This document shows positions 22,201 through 32,700 of a stretch of DNA of 64,000 nucleotides, one piece after another. The stretch spans positions 62,001 through 126,000 of the forward strand of contig OX637622.1 in the NCBI GenBank assembly GCA_951802195.1, written 5' to 3'. A program made the position numbers and the translations under genes. The DNA comes from Tausonia pullulans (lineage: Eukaryota; Basidiomycota; Tremellomycetes; Cystofilobasidiales; Mrakiaceae). Numbering within the stretch: the stretch's first letter is position 1; each line of letters begins with the position of its first letter. The notes below the pieces were generated by a model. It had not been told where the DNA came from and did no database searches. It saw only the letters and a program-made list of their open reading frames with translations.

Positions 22201-23239
22201 CGGTGGTAGTCAGCGGTCCTCATCGCCTGATGTCTCGGACGAAGGCGGCGAGTACTACTACGATGACGAAGACTACGACCTCGACGACGAGAGCTCGCCC
22301 TTGCTCGACTTCCAAATCGCTCTCAGTATCACCATTGAGGCGCTCGCGGCAGCGATGAAGCCCACGTGGCCGGCGATCGAGACCATCGCTAGGCTCTCGC
22401 CAGAGATCCTTAACGTGCCTTCGTCGGACGATGACACGTCTGAGCCTGCCCAGGTGTGTCCAGTGCTCGCCTTCTCGCTCGTCTTCTGTGCAGGATTGCT
22501 GATTTCTCCCCTGCAGATGATCATTCTCGAGGCCATCCTTCCTTCGGTGACGATCCCTGAATCCGAGCCTGCGGTCGCGAGTGCCGACGCCGCCCCTGTC
22601 AGTACCAAGGGCAAGGGCGACGCCAGCGTCCTCCCGACGTCAGTCGGTGCCTCCTCCCGACCGAGACTCCTCAGCGTCATCGACAAGCCGCCGGCGCCTT
22701 TCACCTTCACCCCTTTCGCACTCTTCTCGAGCGCGCAGACGATGCTCATCCGTGGACAGGGCGCCCACGACTTTGGCCGCGAGGTCATCGACCAACTCTG
22801 CAAGGACTACGACTTCACACCGGACCCTTCGACCCTCCCGCCACCGAGACCGACGAGCCCAGCTCACCCGTATGCGTCCGCCCCGCCGCCGCGACCTTCA
22901 TTGATCCCTCCTCGGCCGGTTTCAGCGGGTGGGGTAGGAGACGATCTACGGCCTCCACAGATGACGGAGCGGACGAGCTCGCTTCAGCCCGCTAGCGGCG
23001 CTGGCCTGAGCTCGCGGCCCGCAAGCGACGTTGGCGCCTTTGCCATCCCCAAGCGGACGAGCAGTATCGAGCCGGTCGCTCGCGCTGGCTCGTTGCCTGA
23101 TCGGAGTCGGGACCCACGCAACGGGATGATCGGCCCGACGTTTGGCCGTGTTAGCGCTTCGGACGGGTGGCATCTTCGGGCAATGCGCGATCTAGAGCTC
23201 TGCCCGCAGGGCGGAGACCTCCTGGGCGTTGAATGGTGA
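19274..23239 (+). CDS. seven-helix MHYT-domain sensor protein
   Basis: MHYT is a membrane sensor module with conserved Met-His-Tyr motifs, proposed to bind copper and sense a diatomic gas such as O2, CO or NO. It is common in bacterial signalling proteins and also found in fungi. The protein starts MPAPEAIWNDEAALTRYF. Spliced exons give seven helices with the motifs VWAMHFVSML, GTIALMHYSASF and VLGMHYIGIAGT at the expected helix ends. After the last helix comes ARQIVIASAAFDKFGRVLVR, a short soluble segment typical of fungal MHYT proteins. A long cytosolic region with Ser/Ala/Pro-rich and acidic stretches follows. The C terminus has PFTFTPFALFSSAQTMLIRG and GREVIDQLCKDYDF. There is no GGDEF, EAL or kinase domain, so the output is unknown. 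About nine introns; stop at 23239. Confidence 0.85.
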
Positions 23240-23727
23240 TTGCCCGCAGCCCATTCTTCGTTTCTCCTTTCCTCCTTCTTTGTCTCTCGTTCTGTGTGCA
23301 CATGTTCTTTTGTTCATTTCTTTCCCCTTCCTTCCTTTACGTTTTCGCTTGCATTCTATCACTCACTCGCCTCACTCACTTCACGCACCAGCATCTCTGC
23401 TCCTTCCTTCTCCCTCTTGCAAAACCCCCTTCTCTTCTCTTCTCTTCTTCTCCTGATCTCCTATGTTTCGTTTTCTTTACACTCTCCTATCCTACTCATG
23501 CTCTATTTGGATCCCTTCTTTGCTCTCTTCTCCCTCACTCTCTCGATCGGTAGTATTTCTCTCTCTCTCTTTACTATTCCCCCACCCATCCACACTCCCC
23601 CTCTCAACAACCATTCTCAGCCCTGATTGTATGACTGGCTTATCATCCCTCACTCTCACTTGAATACATCCTTTTTAAAAATGCGAGAAAAGAAATATTT
23701 ACATGTTTATTCTGATCCACGACCAAA
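23240..23727. other. convergent pyrimidine-rich 3' region
   Basis: The first 380 bp after the MHYT stop are nearly pure TCTC/CTTC on the plus strand, followed by an A-rich patch (about 23670-23710) that may hold poly(A) signals. No gene. Confidence 0.5.
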
Positions 23728-26107
23728 CTAGACGACTTTCCTTGCCCGTGAGTATTGCACCTCCCGATGATCACCTGAGTCCTCCTTCCGCGCCCTCGGC
23801 CCCGTCCCTAGGACGAGCGAACTCGCCCCTCGGACCTTGCTGGCCAGTGAATCGTTGCTCGGCTCATCCGTCATTCGCCGTCTATTGCTCACAGGCTCGT
23901 CCCCGTCGACACCACCCTCCTCCTCCAACTCAGATCGGAGGGGCGCAGCAGACGCGACAGGAACGGCGCGGGCATCTTCCTCCCCAGCCCGACCGACGTC
24001 GATCGCGCCCCGTCGCATCGACATCCGCGGCGAGAGGAGAATCCGCTTGATGCTCGCCGGCATCCTCGCGGAGGACTCCTCAGCCTCGGATCCGCTGGAG
24101 GAGGAGGGCGTCGTTCTTCTCGAGCTGGTGGCAGCAGCAGCAGCGGCGGCTGGTGGTGGCCCTGGTTGCCCGCTCGGAAAGTACGAAGGCGCCGGCTTGC
24201 ACGGGACGTTGCAGAGCGCAGGCGAGATCCGATGAGCGGCCTGGTTGACGGTCTTATCGGTGGCGTTCGAGCCGGCGCAGCTCAAGGGGCTCGGAAGGGA
24301 GAGGTCGACGAGGGGGGACGTGTGCTCCTGCTGCTGCTTCTGCTGTTGCGTGACGGACCGAAAGTAGCCTCGTTCGATCCGCTGGTTCGTAGGCGAGTTG
24401 TTGGAAGAGCAAGGAGGGGCAGATGAGGCGACGGCAAAGTGTGCGGTTTGGCCCATCTGCTGCTCATGCTGCTGTAGGTGCTGTTGCTGATGCTCCTCGG
24501 CATGGTGCGAGCGCTGCTGGACCATCTTGGACGAACGATGTCCGCTGTGCCTGCGCTGATCTGCCGAGTGGCAGCGGTGGTGCCGAGACGAGAGGAAGTC
24601 CTCTGAGAGGACATGTGGGTTGTGACGGTCAATGAGCGTCGTCGGGGGAAGGTGGCTTCCTCCCAAGAGATGGGGGGACCCGGGCAGGCGGATCGCGCCT
24701 CCATCGCGGTTGACGAACTGAAGGGTGGGGTCGTTGTCGCGGAGCGCGAAGAAAAGGGTGAGGTGGAAGAGGGCCTGCGAAAGGGTGCACTCGAGTCAGC
24801 TTTGTGCAAGCGATGACTGAAGAGCGACGAGCAGAGCAAGCTCACAACTAGTAGGACTGTACCCCCGAACCGCGCTCCGAGAACGCCAAGCCAGCCATCC
24901 CAGCGGTACGTCTCACAACTGCCCGGAACACCCCAGACGACGTCCATGTCCCACCCACACCGGCCGACGAGACCGAGCGGCGCCAAAACGTCGAACCAGA
25001 GGTTGGCAAGGACAAGCTGGGCAGCAGCGACAGTGATGAGGAGGAGTGAAGCAAGCGGAGGAAGAAGGAGTGCCAGGGGGCGCAGGACTTGAGAGGGTCG
25101 ATTACGAGTCGAAGAGACAGGAACGAGCTGGAACTGGAAGACAGCTGTGAGCTGGATGTCAAGTAGCGGGCGAGGGCAAGCACGCCACTCACGGGTGGCA
25201 AGACCACCAGTAATGGAAGGAGGATAGTAAGTGTCGACCAGAAGGAGAGGATGAAGAAGATGAGGTTAAGTTGGGACCGGATCCCCGTATCGGTGTACAC
25301 TTAGTGGAGCCCTGATCAACGGGTGGCTCCGGCATCTGAAGAAAATGCTAGCGACTCACTGATGTACGCCAATAAATATCTGAGGCACAACCAGATCGAC
25401 CACCCTTCAAGCAGCAGGCCCAGCATCCAAGCGAACCCGATGACGATCCTCCGCTTCTTGACGTCTTGTTTTGCCCGCTTCTCATCCCGCGCCTCAAGTG
25501 TGACCAGATTGAGGGACGCACCAGCCCCAGGAGACCGCTTCGAGTGACGTCTTGCGGAGAAGAACGATGCCGAAGAGTTGACCGAATGGCGCTGGTCGCA
25601 GTCAAGGGCGTCAGAGTCCTCGAGACCCTCGAGACCCTCGAGACCCTCGAGACCTTCGAGACCCTCGAGATGGTTCAAGGTATCGAGGGAGCATAATGAG
25701 CCCGTCGAGGTTGTCGGACCCGGAGAAGGTGAGCGATGAAGATATGCCGAGTCTGGGTAGCTTGGCCGTTGCTGATGCGGGCGCCAACCGTGATGGTAGA
25801 TGGGGCGGTCCAGGGAGGCAGAGACTGCGGCGGGGTGGGGATCGTCGAACTCCTCGCTCGGCTCCTCCAGCAGAATCGGACCCAAACGGAGAGGGAATGA
25901 GTGCTGCCGCCTTGGGACCGAGGGCTCAGGCATCCGAGTTGAGCTTGGGACAGACTGTTGGCGATGCTCCTGCTGCCGTTGCAGAAACTGCTGCTGGAGC
26001 TGGCTCGTCGCTGAGTCGGAGCGGGCATCTGGCCACCCAGTCCAGGCCGTCTGCAGCTGTAGGACCGGTCGCCGGGTAGGGGGAAAAGAGGAAGCCATGG
26101 CTCTCAA
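23728..26107 (-). CDS. four-TM membrane protein, function unknown
   Basis: No named family is recognised. Exon 1 (26107 to 25360) encodes a Gln/Ser-rich N-terminal region with a Gly-Leu-Glu repeat, then basic EKRAKQDVKKRR and helix 1 (IVIGFAWMLGLLLEGWSIWL). Exon 2 (25302 to 25193) gives helix 2 (LNLIFFILSFWSTLTILLPL). Exon 3 gives helix 3 (LALLLPPLASLLLITVAAAQ), then CGWDMDVVWGVPGSCETYRW with two cysteines between helices. Helix 4 spans the exon 3/4 junction (GGTVLLVALFHLTLFFAL). The C terminus is a roughly 290-residue His/Gln-rich, low-complexity cytosolic tail. All three introns are phase-consistent. A second Met at 26098 could be the start. Intrinsic disorder at both ends suggests a regulatory or scaffold role, but nothing specific. 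Confidence 0.7.
25617..25672 (-). repeat. 9-bp tandem repeat coding for GLE
   Basis: About six units of CTCGAGACC (plus strand) encode Gly-Leu-Glu repeats in the N-terminal region of the four-TM protein. One unit carries a single T change. It stays in frame, so copy-number changes would not break the gene. Confidence 0.9.
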
Positions 26108-26760
26108 GGGAAATGGCTAGCTGACTACCGCAGAAGACGGAGCCGTGGGCAGAGGAGGTGAAGGGGGGGGGGATTGGAATGGGGACGGGTGGCTGTGCGA
26201 GAGGGTGACGGTGGACGATGGATGAGAAGAGCGTTGTTTGACCTACACAGGATTCCCGTCGTGCTTGTCTTTCCGATCGAGGCTGCGAGCGATCAGTCAT
26301 GGGCGGGCGGGCCAGGGCTCGTCATCGTTTGTGTGTGGCGGGGAGGGAGCAGGGGAGCAGTGCGGGACGCGGGACTCGGCGGTGAGACAACACTTCGGCA
26401 AGGCCGCCCTGGAGCTTCGCTGTTAGATCTCCCTTTTGTTTCCGATTCTCTCATTCCGGCTCTAGCTGGATCGCCCTTGCGGATCTCCACATTAGACAAG
26501 CGACAACTAATAGGCAAATTAGAAGGGCCTGGCCCACCTGAAGGATTCCCTTCCTTTGCACACGACGTCCTGCCCCGAGACAGATCAGGTAAAACTCTCC
26601 GCCCATCCTTTGCATCGAGGGTGGGCGAGCTTTAGGCAAGCATCGGTATTAGATTAGAGCTCCGGGGGCCGAAAAAAAAAGTGAAGATAGCTCGGAAAAT
26701 ACTGCCGGATCTAAGGTAGTAAGCAAATATCCTTTTTTTCCTGCTCGTTTCCCTCCGTAC
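26108..26760. other. intergenic between two minus-strand genes
   Basis: This holds the promoter of the four-TM gene and the 3' end of the TFIIIC gene. No coding sequence or RNA gene is recognised. A slightly AT-richer patch with A8 and T7 runs lies at 26660-26750. Confidence 0.45.
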
Positions 26761-29700
26761 TCAGCCCGCTACAAGCCATCTGCTTCCACGCTCAAGCTCC
26801 CACCCAATTACCTCCTCCTCCTCCCGAGTTGTCCACCCAATCTCAATCTCGACATCTTCACTCGTCGGAACACCCATCTTCTTCGCCTCCTCCGCGACCA
26901 TCGCGTCCTCGTTCTCCTCGACCACGCGAGTCACTTTCGCCGCAGCCGCTGTATCGTCCAGGACGAGATGTCGGTGAGCGAGTCCCTCGCGGAGAACGTG
27001 CCGTAGGACGGCGTTGAGTTCCTGGCGGTCGAGGATCGAGGCAAGGATCTGACGGAGGACACTCTGAGCGTTCCATGCGAGCGAAAGAGACTTGTCAGCT
27101 GGAGGGATGTGCAAGTCAAAAGAGACACAAGACCAAGACGACAGGACGAACCTCACGGATTCCCGGACGGCTCTGGAGCCATCCGAGAACGAGCCTGACG
27201 GCCTGGCGCCAATCGGCCTTGCTGTGTTTGCCCCGAACATCGAGCCAGCGCTTCGGGTAGACCATCTTGCCTTTGGTGGCAGACGGGATGGTGACGGCCC
27301 AGTCGACGGCGTGTAGCGACGAGACGAGGCGCGCCTGGTCGTAACCAGTCCAGAAAACAATGGGCGGATTGGAGCGAGCGAGCTGGGAGAGGGATTGGCG
27401 AAGACGAGCCGGCGAGAGCTTGGGACCGAGTGCCTAGTCACAGAGGGAATATCAGTCAGCTCGGACCGTGCCTTAGGGAGAGGCATTCCACGTACAAGCA
27501 GCTCGACCCAGGTCAGACCGTCCTTGCCAGCGCTGACAAGGGCCTCTTCGAGGGCGGAGATGTAAGCGCCATCGAGGGAAGGCTCGGTGGTCAGCCTATC
27601 AAGCGCAGCCCTGCGCGCGTCCGCGTCAATCTTGAACGGAGCGATTTCGAGCGGGCATGTGGCCGGCAGGTCGAAGATGGCCGTCTCGCCCGGTTCCTCG
27701 TTGAGCTTGGAGCCGGCCGGCAGCAGCCTAACGGAGACGTGGTACTCGATCATGTCGTCGGCTGTCAAGGAATGGAGGATAAGGGTCAGTTTGCCTTCTC
27801 TGGCAATGGAAATGATGCGTGCAGAGCACGAGAGACGCACTGAGCTTCTTGGTGTTGAACGCTTTGTCACCCCGGGCGGCCAGCTGCTTCATATCGTCAA
27901 AGTCCGTCTCGAACTCGACCTGCGTGAGAGCGGTCGTCAATACGCCGAAGTATCTCTTATCTTCGCCGGACACTCACCCAACCAGCCGAGACAAGGTCCA
28001 CAAGCGCGGCAGTAGCGCCCTCGCTCGCAGTGAACGGCCAGACTTGGAAGTTATCCTCCACGATGAGTCGGTCCTCGCCGGCGTCTTTGCCGAGCTGCTT
28101 GGCCTCGACAAAAAGCGAGCGAGAAATTGGGCCCTCGCTGCGCTTAGCATAGCTGGTGGAAAGAAGGAGCAAGGCGAGTCAGCGATATCCGATGGGACCA
28201 TAGAGACGGACTCACTAGTCGGTGAAGACATAAGCACGCTCGTAGCCGTACTGGACGCGCTCCTTGTCCTTACAGAGGACGCCGTCGGCGATGAGAGCCG
28301 AGTGAATCGTTGGGAGAGCCGAGGTCACAGGGAGGATTGCGTCGGCAAGCTCGGGATCGAAGACGGCGTCGAGCGTGCCGGTGATCATCTAGAAAGGAAG
28401 CGAGCGTCAGCCTTGCACCAGAACAAGTCTTTGAAGAGTCATACCTTGATGGCCGCGCTGACGAGGCCGACCTCGTTCTTGACCGTGAGCGCGCCGAGTT
28501 TGGGAATGGGAGCCGCTGTGCGCGGGTAAACGAGGAAGGGTAGCTCGGCCATGTGCCGCTCGGCACGCTCGTCCGATTCGTGCCGTTTGCGGTCGTAGAG
28601 CCACGCCCAATCCTCCTCGCCGGGTGGCTTGCTTGTGTCCTCGTCCCGGAGATTCCAGCTAGCCAGGTCGGCGACATTCGTTGGAAGAGCAGGCGTACGA
28701 CCGCCGCCGTTGCCGGTGCGGGCGGGCGTCCTGCCGTGCTTCTCGGCCACAATGTCGTCGTCGGCAACCGCAGAGTCGCGGCTGGGACGGGGAGGCACCA
28801 GTAAGATAAACGCAAAAAAAGAAAGAAGGAGGAGGGTACGCACAGAAGCTCTCGCTGGATGTTTTTGCGGAAGAATTTGAAGTGATAGACGGCGTCGTAG
28901 TCGTCGCGGTGCCGCTTGTCCTTGTCCGGGAGGGCGGTTGTTCCGCCAAACTTTTTGTGTAAATCGATATAGGCGTGCTTGAGGCGGCCGATGAAGGCAT
29001 TGATGACCGGGTCCTCGCGAAGCTTGAGGAACCGGAGCCGGACGGCGTTGTGCGGGAGGCACTGTATAACTTTGTCAGCTGGTCCCCAGGTGGCTTGGAT
29101 CTCCCAGATCCGGGCCCGGGCAAGTGTGATGGCCGCAAAGTCGATGACAGCGTCGTCGAGCTCTTGGGTGAATTTTGTGCGTTTGCGTCGTTTGCCCTTA
29201 GGGATCTCTGTGAGTGAGCAAGGGAAAGAGAAGAGAACGAAAGAGAGGGCAAGGTCAGCAATGGTAGAAAGAGACGAGCGCGAGTGAGGCACGCACCGTG
29301 GGGCTTAGCAAGCATAATGCGGCAGACCTCTGGGATGAGATAATCGTCGCCCTCCCCGACTGGCTCGTAGGCCGCCGCCCCTTCCTCGCTCCGAGGAGGT
29401 TCCTGGAGTTCAGGCTCCGGCTCGGGCGCAGGCTTCGGCTTAGGCGGGCGGCCACGCTTCTTCTTCTCCGGCGGAGGAACGATGGGCGACTGCGGGACCG
29501 GCTGCAGCTCCTCTGGCTGAGTAGGCGCACCAAGCAGCCCGTCGACAGCCTCAGCAACGACGTCTGGGTCGAGCCTTCCACGGCCGCCTGAGACGGCCTT
29601 GAGTGCCTCTCGGCGCTGGAGGTGGCCGATACGAAGCTCGAGCTCCGGCGTGAGTTCGATGTTACGCTGTGTCAGATATCGGCGGGCCATGGCCGTCCAG

Positions 29701-32700
29701 TCCGAGGCAAGCTGCATGCGCTCGTTGGCGAGCTTGGCGGCGAGCGCCTCCTGGGCCGTCTTCTTTAGTCGCTTTGCGGCTCGATTCTTCTCGAGCTCAA
29801 CGAGCCGCCGGTGGCGCTCGATCTTGTTCACCGCCTTGCGGCAGACGGCCTCGGTGATCTTGATCGGCGCCGAGATAATCCGCGCCCGGCGTTCAAGCTC
29901 GACGCGGTCGTCAAGGATCGGAACCTCGCCTTCGCCCTGGTGTTCGACAATGTGTTGGATGTAGGACCGCTGGAGGGGTGTCACGAAGTATTCGGACGTC
30001 CAGTAGTCAAGCCGAGAAATGACCTTAGCGTTGCTGGCCTCATACACCGACGGGAATGCCGACGCGCTGGGCGGATCCTCCGGCGAGACGGCCGTACCAA
30101 GGACGACGCCCCGCTGGAGCTTCCAGAAAGCCGTGAGGTCCTCGGCAGTGTCGACGGGGACGACAGCGAGCAGCGGCGCCGGTTTGTCGTGGAGGCCGTA
30201 GACGGGGGCTCGGCCAGAGAAGACCTGGATATGGGTGAACTCATCTGAGTTATCGAGCACGAAATCGACCGTGCTGATGGAAGTCTCCCCTCCCAGCGCC
30301 GCCAATACCGATGTATCGCCACCGTCAGCCGACATCAACATAGATGTAGCCGGGGGTGCAACCGGAGCGGGAGCAGGGACGGAGACGATGATCTCGCGAT
30401 TCTCGAGGTCCTCATCGGAAATAATGAGAGGTCGAGCGAGCCGGAGGTTGAAAAGCATGCGTACAATACGCTGGACATAGTGGACCGTCGAAATGGTGTC
30501 AACGTCAATGACGGAGCGGAGGCGGGCCGGCAGCTCGCGGACGGTCGTCTTCTTGCCCACCGGGTCCGCCATGAGCCCTTCGAGCTCCGGATCGGTCCGC
30601 TTGAGCGGGACGAGCTGGCAGAAGAGCTCGAGCGAAAGAAAGCTGATGAAGGCCCCAAGATGCAGGATGCGTTCGTTAGCCGAGACGACGACGCTACTCG
30701 TCGTAATCGCTGTCGCCGCCGATCCGTTGGCGTTGTTGACGGCGAGGCGTTCGAGCATCTCGCCGAGAGCCTTGTGGAAGAGCTCGGCCCGGATAAGAGG
30801 TGCCGGCTGGTATCCAAACATCTGAGAGCATGTCCGCCACTCGGAGAGGAACGTCGCCCGTGCTGTCTCGTCGTCGGCCTCCACAAGCCGGACGATGTCC
30901 TTCATGTCCGGCAGTTCAACGACGACCTTGGGCGGCGGGCCAGCGCCGAGGTCAATCTCCACGACATCGACCGCCTCCTCCTTCTTTGACGCCTGGGCGG
31001 CCTTCTTTAGCTGTTCTTTCTTCGCACGGGTCGCCTCGGCAAACGCAGAGAACTCCTCGGCCGGGTAATCGACGACCATAACGAACTTGCTCGTTTTGAC
31101 CGAGCCCTCTGGGTTCGTCCATGCGACGGACTTGGTCGTGAAGAGCCCGCGGTCTTCGAGCCGGGCGATCGTCTGGTCGAATGTCCGCTTGTCCATGACC
31201 GTCCCTCGAATCCGGAGGTCCTGGCCCTTGGCCTGGGCGTTGTCGGTGATGGTGCGGAGCCAGGCGGCGTGCTCGACTGCTATCGAAGGGAAGTCGTACT
31301 CCCAGATGCCACCGCGCTGACGAGTCCAGTCAAAAAGATACTTGTCCTTCTTCTGGCGCGAGAAGTCGACCTTGTAGTCCGGCTTGGGCTTAGCCCGTGG
31401 CCGCTTAAGGGGTTTGCCGGAGGACGTGTAGCCGTAGACTTAGGAGGGAGGAGAAGGTCAGCAAGAGTTCGCTCAGTCGAAGAGAGGAGGAAAGGCGCCG
31501 CACTGCCAGTCGGGGTTCCATCCGATTCGTACGGTCGCTTCTTAGACAAGCGGACGGGTGTGCTGTTCAGCGCAAGCGACGAGAGAGACTCGCTTGTTTG
31601 CTTGGGCCTGCTGCTGCTCTGCTCCGGCTGCGGAGCCTCCTCCTCGACGCCCTCCATTTCTTCTAGCTCATCCGCTTGCGATTCGATCTGAGCCGCCTCG
31701 GGCTCAACTTCAGCAGCAGCGGCCGCGGCACTCGCTGACGCGACCGCTGAACCCGAAGCCTGAGCCGCTGACGAAGAGGGAGCCGCAGACGACGATAATA
31801 CCTCCGCGCCGACTCCCTCGCTGGTGCCAGCAGTGGCGGTGGTCTTCTCGACGTGAGCAAGCCCGTGGGCTTCGGATGCCTCGGCGAGGGCAGCGAGCCC
31901 AGACGTGGGCGACATGGCGTCGACCTCGGCTTCAGCCTCGCCGCCCTCCTTCTGAGCCTGCTCCTGTGTTTTATTCTGTGCCAGCTCTCCAGCGTGCGCC
32001 TCCACCTGAGTCTCCATCGCCTGTGTTTGCGTCCGCATCTGCTCTGGCTCAGCGACAACGTCCTTCATAGACGCCCGCTTGACTCGCTTCCGGGCGGAAC
32101 CCAGGGGTGAACTGGGAGGTTCTCCACTTGCCGTAGGGGCAGATGCGGCAGCGGCGGCAATCGCGTCCCTCGCGAGCCGGGCGGGACCGCGGGGGCGGCC
32201 GCGCTTCTTCGGTAGTGTAGGCGTGGAGCTGGGAGGACCGGCCGGCTGGCTAGAGGGCCCAGCGTCGGAGCTGGGACCGGGATGAGCGCTGGCGCGGACA
32301 GGGGTAGCGATGCTGCTGGCCTCCAGCTCGTCAAACTCGTCGAAATTAGAATCGGATGCCGGAGGAGCGGCGTGGGCGGTTCCTCCCCTCGACGGCGTCA
32401 AGCCCGGAACCTCGACACCCTTCCACTCTGCGGCCCTGCGGAGCCGCTCGAACTCTATTCTGTTCGAGGGAAGCGGGCTCCGACCTGCTATGACACTCTC
32501 AAGCACCTCGATCGTCTTCTTGCCTGGTCCGCGCCTGCCAGGGCCGGGCGTCTTGGCCGACTTCGGCTCCTTGGACAGTTTCGGCGTTTGGGGTGCCTTG
32601 GGTGTCTTGGGCGTCTTGACGCTCGAAGCCCGCGGCTTCTTATGCCGGGGCTTTCCGGCCATGTCGCCGTCGCCGTCCTCGTCCTCAACCTTTCCCCCTT

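Noticed and set aside
22984-23301. Minus-strand frame over the end of the MHYT gene
   Set aside because: Antisense shadow of a GC-rich Ser/Ala/Pro exon.
26761-28260. A separate gene (Ku-like or other) downstream of the TFIIIC subunit
   Set aside because: Exons join in frame to the upstream ones, and the motifs (VFWTGY..., RWFDVRG..., RPGI) fit the C-terminal domain of Tfc3, so I treat it as the same gene.
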